A stretch of DNA of 64,000 nt from Cristatella mucedo (Eukaryota; Bryozoa; Phylactolaemata; Cristatellidae): NCBI GenBank assembly GCA_009760855.2, contig WPIO01000007.1, forward strand, positions 2,993,501 through 3,057,500, written 5' to 3'. Each line of letters starts with the position of its first letter. Position 1 is the stretch's first letter. A model generated the notes under the pieces. The model was not told where the DNA came from, ran no database searches, and was given only the letters and a program-made list of their open reading frames with translations. The translations under genes and the position numbers were made by a program. Shown one piece after another: positions 22,901 to 36,500 of the stretch.

Positions 22901-25900
22901 TTCTCTCAACCGATTTTCATTCGACCAACCTGTACTGCGTCATTTTGCCACTGCCATAAGAACTCACTCGTAACATTTGATATCATCTTTAAATTTATCG
23001 TGTACCCATTACTATATAGAGATAAAAAGAACAGATGTCAAGGCCTATATTGACCACATTGCGAAGGTCAAACCGCCATTGTCTCAGTGTTATTCCGATA
23101 CCACTTGGAGACTTGAATCTCTATTCTGCAAATAGTAGTAGTGATGGATACCTAGTGATGGATCCGTATGTCTCAGGATCCGTATGTGCTTTCAAAGCAA
23201 AGCAACGAGCGCGGCATCTTTTACAATACGAGTGCTGACCGAAGGTGACACCAATCATCGACATCAGAGCACGACGTTAAGTGACTGAGCAGCGATAGCC
23301 AAGGTGCCACAGCTCTCTGATCCTCTTATTTCTCTCCTACGGTGGTATAATTCATTTATATAATTCATTTATATAGCGCCCCAAGAGAACTTAATCTCTA
23401 TTCAGGCGCTTCACATATGCCTCGGGGCTCGAGCCCACGACCTCAGTCAGACCTTGGTCGGGGCGAGCACCTTAACCGCTCGTATCTTAATAGTCCATTG
23501 ATCTTTGTAGCATGGGACTACAGGATTAGACGAAGTTACACAGGAAACACTTGGCTACTTAATTATGTTTATGCGATCAAAAGAAAACGCGAGAGCTTGT
23601 CTGTGTGCTCTCGTTAACTTTATCTGCCAACAACAATCCCGTGCCACACTCTTTCTTCCATTCATCTATTTGTATCTCTATCTAGATATTGCTCCGTTTC
23701 TATCAATCTGTTTATCTATTTATTTATCTGTGTCACTTTGTTTCTCAATACCCCGACGTTTGTGTGTGGGCAAGCTTGTTCACACGGATATGTGTACGCG
23801 CGTGTGTGTGTGTGTGCGCGTGCGTGTCTCTCTCTCTCTCTCGCTCTCTCTCTCCCCCTCTCTCTCTCTCTCTCCCTCTCTCGCTCTCTCCTTCCGCCAC
23901 TTGTGGTAAATGCTGAACTGAGACGCTAACCCAACTCACAACGCTTTAAGGAGCCACCAAGTAATAAAACTGCATCTAGATGCAAACGCTCCAAGCACAG
24001 GTCTTGTGCGCAAACCCATTAGTTTCGATATAAACGCCGCTTTGAACGTCGTGGCCTCAGAAATAGAAGCCGGACGCCCGAGCGGCGGCGGCGGCCTAGC
24101 GAGCAGCCGCCGCCGCCGCCGCTTCTTTCTTCTCAGACTGCGGCCCCGTGGTCTCGTCGCTTTTCCCTGGGGGGGGCGGGGCGGGAGCGGGCTCGTCCCG
24201 CGCGTTGGGACGCATTTCTACCCGTGCCGCTCCCTGGCGCTTGCTCGCATGCAGTAACGCGGGGTCACCTGCGAATTGTCGTACCCGTGGAATTGTCGAG
24301 TCTAGGCGCGCCGTCGCTAGCGCTGCCGGCGGCGCTGGCTGCTCTAGAGCGGAGGGCGGGCCTCGTTTCGCGCGTGGCTGAGGTAATTAAGTCCATGTAC
24401 CCAGTACCAAAAGAATATTAGCCAGCCAGCAAAACCGGAACTGCAGAACGGGAGGTCGCCTGACTCGGCCGCGGCGGCCGCTCAGCGGGCGCCAGCCGAA
24501 CCGACTTCCGCGGCCGAGACGGCAGGCACGCAGTTCCGGTAGCCCGTCCGTCCAGCGATTCTGTCCAGCGAGTCTTGACGACGCGCGTCGATCGCTCAAG
24601 TTTTCCGCCTGCTAGGCTCGCGAACGCCAGACAGCTTTCTAAATCTTACTGGAAGGGCGCTGTCTTTCTACTCAAGGGTCGAGACCTTGGGCACTGTTGG
24701 TGCTATCAGGCGGGTTCCCGCCTCTCGTCGCCATGCGAGCTTTTTCCAGCCCGTGGCGGAGTTACTTCTTCCTGCGCGCTTGCGTGCGTGAACGACTAGC
24801 TTGAAATCTCATCTCGAGTCCGCGGCTGAGCGCAGGAGCGTTCGCTGCGCTCCTCAGCGCGGCGGCGGCGGCGGCGGCTACGGTGGCCCGACGCCGCCGC
24901 CGCCGCCGCGTTTGGCTGCAATGCTACGTTGGCTAGAGCCTTGTCCTTGCGCTTAGCGCTCTGTGAGAAGCAGAACGAGGCGTCGCAGCTGGTGGCGACT
25001 CGGAGCAGAACGAGACGCCATTGCGCGTGTCAGCGTGTCAGCACGTCGCGCCTAGCTAGCTCTTTCTGTCGCCATGTTGCCTGCAGGCATTGTAAGCAGG
25101 CGACGCCAGCGTATCTGCTTAGCGCTTCCTTAAAAAAAATCCTAGCTGATTTAGCAGCCTCTTTTTGTATAGCGACAGAAGAGCCTTTAAGGCTATCACC
25201 ACCGCTTGCAGTGGCGATAAAGAATCGCCCACCGCAGGAATCGAACCCACGACCTCGGGACCGAGGTCGTGAAAGCAACCGCCTTACCTAGTGTGCCATC
25301 ACGGCTCACCTTACACTCCCCATACGAACTTTTCGCCGCATCCAGCCACAGCTAGGGCGCGTGAGCGCCAGAAGCACCTCTATTACAGCGTAGAGTACAA
25401 AGTCCTTTTCGATTGGGTAACCTGCTCAAGGCGAGCGCTCGTGGACGCAGTGCAGCTGCTATCCGCTCACTAGTCGTCTGCTCTGCCGTCGGCTCCGTCG
25501 GCTGCTCGAGTCCGTCCGCCACGCCCTCGTTGCCGCAGCTGCATCGTTGTTCTGCTCTCACTCCCGTCGCCCTCTCCTCTTCTTCCGCCGCCCTCTCCGT
25601 TCTTCGGCCGCCAACTCCATTTTTCCACTGCTCTCCCTTTCTTCTGACAAATAACGGCTCGGAAGACCTTGCGCGAATGCATATCCGTCCACGCATCCGT
25701 TGGCGCGCGCCTAGAGCAGCACGCAGACTTCGCCTCACGCAACGAAAACAAGGAGAACGTAGAAAGCATAGAAGCTGACTCGGGATGGCAGTCACGGAGA
25801 AAGAGACTAGCGCAGGGGTAGCAGCGTGGGACGACTGGAAAGATTGTGCCAGAGCAGTATATAAGGTGCTAGTATAGCCAAAGAGTTCGACAAAGTCCAA

Positions 25901-28900
25901 GAACCTCAAAGAACGAGCCTCTGGCTTCACTCGTCTGCGTATGTACAATCCTTTACTGTGTACGGCAAGCTGCGGCGATAACCATTAAAGCTCTGCTGCT
26001 ATACAAATGAGGCTGTTGAATCAGCTAAGCTTACCTTAAGCTAACTTACTAGTTTGGTTTTTTACGAAGCGGCCGTTACGGAACCTGTATTTCACAACTT
26101 TACTGGTGGGTGGTGCTCGTATTCATCCGATCAACTATTAGCTAACGCAGCTTTATTAGCAAAGGGGACATACGGATGAATTTAGATACCAATCTGGCGG
26201 CCTTATGTAGTAACAACTGCAAATTGGTATTATAAATGCGATATTAAATGACAGCAAGGTTTCTCAAACTAAATGGCAATAAATCATACTCACGGAAAAC
26301 CCAGTGTCACTCAGAAATTGCAAAGCCTCACCCTCAAAATGGGCTGACCCCGTGCGTACTGCAAGCGCCTGATTGTATACGGATGTAGATCTGCAAGCAG
26401 CGAGCTACGGAATTCGAAACTAGATGTCAGAAATGCATAGACCGACTTTTATGTGGCATCAATTTCTAAGAAGTACCTCTCAAAAATTTGCTACAATGCG
26501 TAGCTCTCCCTTTTTACCGTTGTAATTACTAAACACAATATAGGCTTTCATTGTTATGCAGGTGACTCACAGTTATACACTTGCTTTGATTATCATTCCT
26601 TGCATTTCAGCCGCCGAAATGTATTAACTCGTTGCAGCACGCGTTGCTGACATTCGCACATTCGGCAGCAAGCATTCTCAAATTAACTGACAGTACAATG
26701 AACTTACTGGTCTTAAGAAACACTAGCGTTACTCAAAAATCAGAAGATCCCACTCTTAAAATGGGTTGAACCAGCATATAGCCTTTAGTTTTTTTTAAGC
26801 AAGCGAGTAGCGTAACGACTTCAGGGTTTTGTCATTTACTTTGAAGTAGATACGATACTCGATGGAGAATTGTAATATTTTATCAACTTGCCATGGTTAA
26901 TACCTGAAATTCATCACTGCTTGCCAGGCTGTAGATCTGATTTAGTACAGCAAATTCTCTCTATATTCTGCAGCGGGAGACGTCTTGAATGTCGAATGGC
27001 TGTAGCCTCTATCCAAAGAGGTCCGTTTGAATTGTGACACACGATGGTGACTGCATGGACAGCCTGGCCAATGCAGAAATTACAGGGCCCCGTGCTTTAG
27101 TCTAGGGGGAACCGTGAAGCTAATAGGGCCTTTAGCCAGTCAATATGGTTAATGGTCCATAATCGTGGATGGGGAATGAATGTGACGATTACATTTTGAC
27201 ATCATCTGTGGAATAAAACATTTCAGACGTTCTTAATGCTCTCCTGATATGCATTGATTAGCAGCTGCTACGCATAACTAGCACGATCCGCCATGGGTCA
27301 GGTGACTGCTCCCTTAGGCAATTAGCATGTCACTCATTAAAAGTCACTAGATCAGAACTTAAGCAGCAGCCTCCACCCAGTCTCCAAGAGCACTAACTCA
27401 TACTAATGACAGAGGCACGAGTAGTAACAGACTTGCCAACTCCTTATAACAAAGCTTCTAAACTGGCGAGTGAATTGCAATCAGGTTTTACAACTAATCA
27501 CTGCAAATTCTCAGCCCTGTTGTGAGTGCGAAGCTACATTCTCGGTAAATTTTGTTTAAGGTTAAGGCCTCTTTCGTAGCTCTGCTGGATCTCTCCGCGA
27601 AGTTTGATACCATTAACTACCAAGTCCATCTTGAGCTCCGATCATCACGCCTGTGCAGCATAGGCACCCACGTAGGTACTGCAACGCTTTAGGTCCAACT
27701 TCAATTGGAGATTCAAAGCACAAGTGTTGACAGCTAGCGATCAATGAGCCTTGAAATTTTTGGGCACTTAAGGAATAATAATAATACATTTTTTTAGCCT
27801 CCTCGGAGAACTTAAACTCTTTCTAGATGCTTTACAATTGCTGCAAAGGAAGCATGATTGAACCCTGTTCCTGGTCCAATTCTTGCTTCATTTACAACAT
27901 TTATCTTTAAAGTGACTAGATAGAGCTCAATTTCCTTGACGGTGCAATAAAGATTTCTCATTGCCGCTATTATGTTTACAGTTTTCGCTCTCTCTGTCGC
28001 CGATGTAATCGCCAAGCACAAACTATTTGTTAATGCAGATAGCACGACAGATGTGTGTTCTTTTACCCCCTCCCTGCTACCCTGATCCTAAAACTCTCGT
28101 CGAACTACCTTACAGCATGTATTGCTGTCATTTGCACTTGGATGGCAACAACATTTTACGCACTAAAGGGAGGATGATAAGACCTGCTTTCTAATCAAGA
28201 GCTAAACCCAGTGCTACTCGTAAGTTTGAAAGCATGGCAGTCCAAATAGCTCCGTTCAGCATATTCCATTTGGCTTCTTATAACCTTATTGTCCTATTTT
28301 TAAATGACCTTTTGTTAGATGGCAAAACCAGCATCGGCTTCTTGGGCCAGTTTGCCTGCTGTCAGTCACGCATTCGGGCCAGCTTAGATAAAGATAGCGT
28401 AGAAGCCAAGCTGGTCAATGTTGATGCGACCTCCTGAACCGTCTGCTGCAATCTGCGCTTCGTGCCGGTTAGTCCTGTTAGTGCAGTGGGCAGCTTACTG
28501 TTGGTTCAAAACTCCACCACACGCAGGCCTGCATGTGGTGAACTTCAAAACTTCCGTATTACGCTAGTTCTAACCAATATGTATCCGCATCAAGCACTGT
28601 ATCTGCTTCAATATTCTGTCAATCACTTTTAGGTACCTCCATTCTCTCGCATCGGCCTACTTATTGAAAGTACTTCCTCATCAGGCAGCCGCGCATCGTA
28701 CCGTCCACTCTTCTCTTTCTACTAGTTTAGCTGCGTCTCTAATCGAAATCCTTTGGAAATCTTGCCTACACTTCGCATACTTCCAAAGCCTTAAACTCGC
28801 CCTGACTGACTTACCGGCATCCCATGACTTAAAGAGTGTTCAAACGAGGCTGTAATCCTTACCTGTTCCTCGCCGCATTTGCTCATTCCGTGTGAATGAA

Positions 28901-31900
28901 TGCATGTGTGCATGTGCGGCCTGCAATTGTGCATGCTATCGCTGACCGAATGTCAGTGCTTCCTCTCCAGCATGTATACAAGTAATTAGAAAGAAATGTT
29001 TAGCTCTTTTAGAGGGCTATACCAACATCTAAATACTATTTTTATCATCAATTCTTTTATATTTATCGTCATTATTCTTACGCTAGATGTCAGCACGTTC
29101 GGTAATCTCAAAACAAACTTCTGGCAAGCTACCTAAAAAGCAGAATAACTTTAACAGCTAGGCTCATAGTGGGCCAAAGTTTAAAGTAAGAAAGAATAGC
29201 TGGATGCGAAACTCCAGAACTCTCAAATCAGCTCCAAAGGAGCGCTTCGGTTTCTGCTTACATTCAAGGCAAGGCAAAAGGCGCATAACAAGAGATGTAG
29301 TTCTGTTGCGGTGCTATGAAATTTTGTATCTTTATTATTGTTATTAGTTTTGAGGTGATAGTCAAAGAACACGTGGAAACTGCAGAGCAATCAAATAGGG
29401 CTGAACCTCCGTAAATCAAATTAAAATCACAAATTCACTCATTCCGTCGTACTTAAAGAGCTCATTATGAGAAATTCAGTCTTGTGTCATTTGGTCTAAG
29501 AAAATTTTCCGACGTCTGAAATGTCTGCCCGGCAGACTTCAGCTTCAAAATAGCCTCTGCTCTGCTTAGCACTAAGAGTGCTCAGAACAGCAGGCTGTCG
29601 CCAGCTTTGAAGCTATAGCCGACGGCATGGTCCTTAAATAAATCTTGGTTTTTATTTCTAAGTCGGCTACACTCAGGTCTGCCTGCCTACCCTTCGAATC
29701 TGCCAAGCCACGCGCCGCATGAAACTCGCCCAAACTCCTACTGCCTGCAGTGAGTTCATTAGTATTCGGTAACTAACTCACTGCAGTTAGCCTCTTGTGT
29801 TTAATGAAAGTGGACCTTTACGGCTATCACAGCCGCTTGCAATGGCAATAAGAGATCGCTCACTGCAGGATTCGATCCCACGACTTCTGGACCGAGGTCA
29901 ATAAAAGCAATCACCTTACCTAGTGTGCCATCACGCTCACCAAAATAGAAGGTAAAACAAACCTAGAATTCATGGGAAATGCTAGTGTCATCCTCAAGTT
30001 AGAAGAGCTCACGCTCAAAATTTAATTGATTCATTTAGAATCACTCCACTTACTTTTGGCAGTAATCTGGGCTCATTGTTACAAAGTGAGTAGTCGCTGG
30101 GAAAGCGCACTGCTTCCGCTGTCAAGTCGGCCTATTTTCAGCTGAGTAAAATTTCCGAAATCATGGGCCCGATTAAGCAAGCGTATGACAGCTAAACGAG
30201 AAAATGCGTTAGTACCGTAGTGTCGATCGAGAATAGGGAAATTCCTATTGTATTCTCGACTCTCGGCCTAAGGACTTTAATCATCGGCAACTGGTGCAAA
30301 ACTCAGCCATTCTTCCGGCCGCTGCCATCCTGCCACGGCTTGGCTTCTACATCACAGACCTTGACTTCCGTCAAGGCTTCACTTGCTTCCTATCGAGCAT
30401 CGATTTGACTTTCAAGATCCGCTCTCTCAGGCTTGCAGACCGTATCACTGGCTTGCCATTGGCTTGCCACGGCTCATCACTAATTATTATATTATACTCC
30501 TCATTATTTCTCAAATACTATATTATAACATAATGTAATATTATCAAATATAATATAGAAATATATAAATATCAAATATCAAAAAATCAAATATAATATC
30601 ATAAAAGTATCAAATATAATAGTACTCAATTATTATATTATACTCCTCATTATACGGCTCATTATTACTACTCCGCCGAATAGCTCATTCGCTATTAGTG
30701 GCTCCGCCTCTCGTCTTTTCCCCATTTCACGCATATACTTCATGTGCATTGCACACTAGATAAACTTAATCTACATATGCATGAAATTGAAAAATAGCAC
30801 AGAGCCCAAAATCCACGTCAATGGAGCAACTACCCTACCCTAGGGGGGGGACCAAACCACGGCGGCTTGGACGAACTCGCCTTTTGCCGCCAACTTCCTA
30901 CGCTCCTTCTCAAGGCAGCACCCACCGGAAGTCGCCCCAGCAGCTCTACACCAGCTGCCAGGCGGTGTGACTCCAAACTCCGGGCTCCGGTCGAAGCGAC
31001 CACGCCTTACTGCTCGAACCGCCCGCAGCGGCCCATGGCCCGCGAGGCGCCCGCCGCCGCCGCCGACGCCGCCGCCGACCGCAGCGACCTGACTCGGCAT
31101 TGCCGGGTCAACGGAGGGATCGCCGCCGAGCGCCCAGCTGCCGACGCCGAATACCCAGCGAGCTCCGTCGGTGAAAAGAGCGCCGGTCAGCGGTCAGCAC
31201 CCAGCGGCGTTTGTTTCTGTCCAGCGACGCGCGAGCGATCCGCCGCCCCGTGGGCGCTCCGCCGCGCCCACAGGGCACAGGGTCGTCGCGATCGGCCCTA
31301 AACCGAACACGCTGGCGCGAGCGCCGCCTGCGAAGAACGTGAGCCGCGGCAGCCGCGCCAGCCGCCGCGGCGGCGGCGCCGGTAGGCGAGCGGCCGTCGC
31401 GATGGGCTTTGCGGTCGGCCAGCTTCTCTCCTACGCCGCCGCCGCGTGCACCTCCTGCCCGGCGAGCCCCGGAGCGCTCGCGGCGGCAGACTCCTCGTCC
31501 GTCGCCGCCGCAACGATGGCAGCCGACGCAGCCTCGCCGGTGCCGCCACCCTCGCCGTCGCCTCCGAACCACGCCGGCCGTAGCGCCGACCAGAGCGGCT
31601 CGGAGCCGAGCGGCGTCATCACAGGTCGGACCGCGGCACGCGCGCGCTTGCCGCTCCACGCGAGCTCGCCGGGCTCACCGAGATGCCTACCCCTTCCCCT
31701 CCCCCCAGTGCCTCGCAGTAGGACGCATCATTTCCGGCGTCCGGTGCGATGGGCGGCGCGCTCTCGGCCGTCAATCGTCCCGAGCCCAGCGCGCGCTGTT
31801 GCTGGCCGTTGCCTTCAGGTTTACGCGCGAGACCTTTGGAACGACGGTAGCAACCTTCCGGACCGCGATGTTCTTAGCGAACTGGCCTGTTGGTCAGCGA

Positions 31901-32755
31901 ACGCCTTGACCGATCGTTTGAACGCGTACGAGCTGAGAAACGGGACGCTGGAGCTGGAGCTGCCTTTCCGACCTGCCAGTGCGATCGCCAAGCGTGGATG
32001 CTCTGCGACGCGATCTGAGTGCATCTCGGGTGGGGTGCCTTCGGTCGGTGAGGGGGCCGCACCGGCTACCCAATGCTTACCTGAAAAGACATAAGCCGGC
32101 GTGCGCAGCACCTTTTAGGTATGCGGTCAAAGTGTCAAAGGGAGTGCATTCACAGGTGCGGTACCCGCAGGCATTGACCTAACGGTGATTACTCGTCGGA
32201 CGATGAAAACGAGCGCTGCCTTCGGAGCCAGCCAGCCAGCATGAACTTCATGTCCAACTGCTTTTTAGTCTTTTGCTCTGACAAGTTCAACGATCCTTGG
32301 GAGCATTAGCTAGTAATAGATCGCCCGCACGGAGCAGCTGCCGCGATCTAAGATTATCTAAGATTGGGGACTGTCTAACGCAGTGGCATGCAGAAAAATT
32401 CAACAAAGCTCCCTGGTTCTGTTTAGGCGAGATTATTTCAATTCCACTTTGACTGGGGTACCGAAATGATCCATTTAGACCACTGGAGCTGACGATGAAT
32501 GTGGCTGCACACTAGGTATGGCGGTTGCTTTCACGACCTCGGCGCCGAGGTCGTGGGTTCGATTCCTGTGGTGGGCGATTCTTTATCGCCACTGCAAGCG
32601 GTAGTGATAGCCGTTAAGGCTCTTCTGTCGCTATACAAAAGGAGGCTGTTTAATCAGCTAGGATTTACTTATTTACTAAGGCTGATTAGCAAAGCCAAGA
32701 GGTTCTGCCACGTGTGTCTTTTGCTGAAGGAGTTTTGAGGAATTCCCCGTTAATC

Positions 32756-32843
<88 letters not shown>

Positions 32844-33472
32844 CAACTATAGAGCAAAATTCTCATTCTGATCCGCAAGTACCGCCATGGCTTGGCTCCT
32901 TTAAACTTAAAGCTGAAGTACTTCACCAGTTTCAGCCTCCTCGCACCCTCGGATCTTCGATGGACACTAAATTGGCTGCTCCTTTCCTACGCTTAAAGAC
33001 CGTTGGCAAAAGAAGTTTTCGCTCTGCAGGTCATAGACTGTGGAGCTCGCTTCCCCAACTCTCATGCAACGACATTCTATCTAGAAGCCGACTGTGGAAC
33101 ATTCATTCCAGCAGTCCTGAGCTGCTACTTCCATGCTACTTATTTCATCAGCTGCCCTTCCGACTCAGCTATGCTTCTCACTTTTTCTTTGTTGCACGAG
33201 TTGTTAATTCTGTAAATTAATTAACTAATTCGGGCCGTTGGCTACAAAAAGCGTACCGAAATCCTCTTAGACTTTGATCGCACTACAGAAAACTATCTCC
33301 TGCATTACACCCATATAGCCTCTGTAGTTTTTTGGAGTTACAAACGGAGAAGTATTACATAGAGACTCTGAAAGAGAGAACGTTAGAGTTAACCGCCAGA
33401 GTTCTTTTTTCACCATCGCTTTACCTCGGTCATACATCATGAAATTTTATGAAGGTATCGATGCATTGTAGT

Positions 33473-33536
<64 letters not shown>

Positions 33537-36500
33537 TACCTAATATAGCTACCAACTTACTGCAGTAAAATAAAAATGAGTGATTATATATATATATATA
33601 TATATATAATCACTCATTTTTATTTTAATGCAGTAAGTTGGTAGCTGCATACCTCATTTATGGCAGCAGTTTATTGTGACAAATGGGTGCTGTGGTCGAT
33701 AGACTCGGCGGTCAATCGATATTGTATTAAATGTCCGTTTATCGCCCCCCCCCCAACCGCACCGACTGTCGTTGCGTTTACGTACTCTTGGGTCTCCGCC
33801 GGAATTTGTTTCACAAAACACAATACCCAATCATACATCGCGAACTATATAAAGGTTTTGATATATTGTAGTCATGTGAGCTCAAAATTGCTTAATTTGA
33901 CATTCTGCAGTAAATCGGTGGTCGTGTGGCTAATTTGACATGTAAAATGTTCATTGTCAAGAGCAAGGTGCTGAAACCTAATGACCCGGGTCATGGGTTC
34001 AAGACCCTTAGTGGCAATCATATATTGACCGCTGAAATCGGATAGGATTGCCACTAAAAAATACTACCCGATTTAACAGCCTATTTTGCATAGCGACAGA
34101 AGAGCCTTTACGGCTATCATCACACCCTTGCAGCGGCGATGAAGGATTGCTCATCGCAGGATTCGAACCCGCGACCTCGGGAATGAGGCCATGACAAGCA
34201 ACCGCCTTACCTAGTGTGTCTTCACGGCTCGCTTACGCTAAAGCTCTTCTCCCGCCATATATCCATGCTGTCAATGAAGATGCGCGTTCAACAGACCGTT
34301 TTGCCGTTATTTGCTTTACAGAAGGCGACCTTAGTATAAACCCGGAAAACGTTCCCTTTGCAGCAGCAGCAGTAGCGGCAGGGCTGCTTGATTTGCGGTG
34401 AGCGCTCTGAATCGATTGAATCGCTCGCGTCCTGCAGAGAACGGCACCGAGCGAGCAAGTGCAACAGCGGAAACGAGCGAACAAGTGGAAATTGCAGTAG
34501 AGGCAGAACGCTGAGGCGGCGGTCGAGGACGCCGTGAGCTCGCAAACACCTCCGGCCTGTGAGCGCGCCTTCCGACATCAGCCGGGAAGCTGGGTTCGCG
34601 GTCATTCAAGCAGCGCTCGCACTTCCGGCACTTCTCGTGCACGCGGCCACTGTCGACGGCGCGAGCGGGAGCGGGCGTGCTGATGGAGCATTAGTGCCGC
34701 AAGGATTCACCGCGCGCCTCTCGGACTCGTAAAGGGCTTAATGATTCTGCAGCGCTCTCCGCCGCACGGCCCATTACGCGACAAACTCGGCGTGCGCAGG
34801 GACGATAAAGCAGCCGCCCCTTGCCTTTGTACGGCCGCGCCGTTGCGTATCGGTAGAAAGAAATCGGTAGAAAGGTAGAGGAGTGAAAGGTCGACCGGAG
34901 GCGGCCATGAGAAAGTCGCACAAGGCGTTTTCATTAATTACCCCCGCATCGATTTCCCGCCTTTGGTCGCGCAGCGGCACGTCTGCAGATCTGCGGCGCC
35001 GCGGCGTTTATTGGGAGCCTACGCCGCCGCAGCCGCAGCGTGCTCGCGCGGCGCCGAGCGCTGCCGGCGATGGGCGGGCATGCGCACCGGCTATCGCTGT
35101 GCAGCAGCCCACCAAAGTAGACGGCTGCGAGTGCACGCGAAGACCCGACTGAAGATCTGACGTAACGGTCGAGCTAGAAGGAGCGGCGACGGCTCGGTCG
35201 GATCCGAGCGCCATCTGGCGTCTCTTCCCGACCAATAAGGACCCTTTCGCTGGGCTCCAGTCCCGATCGTCCGCGCGGCGTAACTAACGGCATCGCCGCC
35301 CGGACGCCGCTGCTGCGGTCACCTAGAAGCGGGCCACCATCGCGTCTGCACAGCGGACGATCGGCCGGAAAACGCGAGGGGACGCGAGGGGACTCGAGGG
35401 CGCCGGGGCCTCAGCAGTGCCTCGGGCGACAGCGGACAGCAAGCGCGACTCCGTCAGTGATGCGGCAGCTTCCGGCGGCCTGAGCTTTCGTCGAGCACCC
35501 CTCGAGGCTTCTCAGTCACGCCCTTATTCCGCTCGACTTCGCGAGATTTTGCGAGGGCGCAGCATTCAAGTGGCGACGTTCGAGCGCTGTTTTGGTCCAC
35601 GACATAACAGCTCGGCTCGCGGTTCGCACTCAAGAGACGACGAATCGCGTAAACAGTGGCGTAGCCGCAGGCCTAAACATCAAATTGCCTGAAATGAGAG
35701 CGGTGCTGCAGTAGCCACCCGACTCGGCTTCCCGTCGATCGTCGTCTATCTGCTCGCAGCCGGATGGAAGCCGGCAGAGTACGCGAATGGCAAACACGTT
35801 GCAACTTCGGCGAGAGTAATGAACGCTACCTACGGCCCAAGCAACGCCGCCAGCGCGAAAGCGTCCAGCCGCTTTGGAATTAACGAACGCGACAGCCGAG
35901 CAATTAGCTAAGTTCGGGTCAAGCGCATCGGCGGCAAGCGGCGACCTCGGCGCACTACGAGGTCGCTGGGCGCGCGGCGGGAGTGTGAGTGCAACGACAG
36001 CAGTTCGGAGGCGGCGGCAGCAGTGCGACGTGAGCGCACGCGAGCATCGTTAACGACCGGTTTTGGCTTCATCCGATTTCCACTCTGGCACCAATGTCGC
36101 ATCGGCGAAAGATTTAGAATCGTCCGCCGTGTTTGGGCTGCCATCTAAATTAAGCCAAACTGTTGGACGCTTGCAGAGGCAGCACAGAGGCAGCCTCGGA
36201 CCCAAAGAATTGCACGTGCACGTCTTCTGGCGTCAGGAAAACGCCCGAGCGGTCTCCTTCGTGCGAGTTCGACCAGCCAGCCAGCTTGTCAAGCTCGCAC
36301 GTCGTGGCTGGCGAGTAGTGGACCGAAGGTAGCGCGATCTCTACTCGACTCGGGCGGTCGGTGGGTGATTTCCTACGCTTTCCACGAAAGCCTGGTAGGC
36401 GCGGTTTCGTGAGCTTTTTATCGTGCAGCTTTCTACTCTTAACAGGTTTAGCACATGCGATTTTCTGAATTGGGAATCACCTTAAATACGGTTGCGTTCT

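Larger units (their letters stand above)
32335..33360 (+). mobile_element. LINE-B, diverged 3' part, split by a SINE and a (TA)n tract
   Basis: Before the [15 protein letters not shown]-like sequence ending in MNVAA. After it: [12 protein letters not shown]. After the TA tract: [20 protein letters not shown] and the tail near 33340. The open frame resumes on either side of each insertion, so the LINE is older than both. Confidence 0.75.

Noticed and set aside
31171-32094. 307-residue plus-strand frame
   Set aside because: High GC removes stop codons on both strands; composition is low-complexity and no domain is seen.
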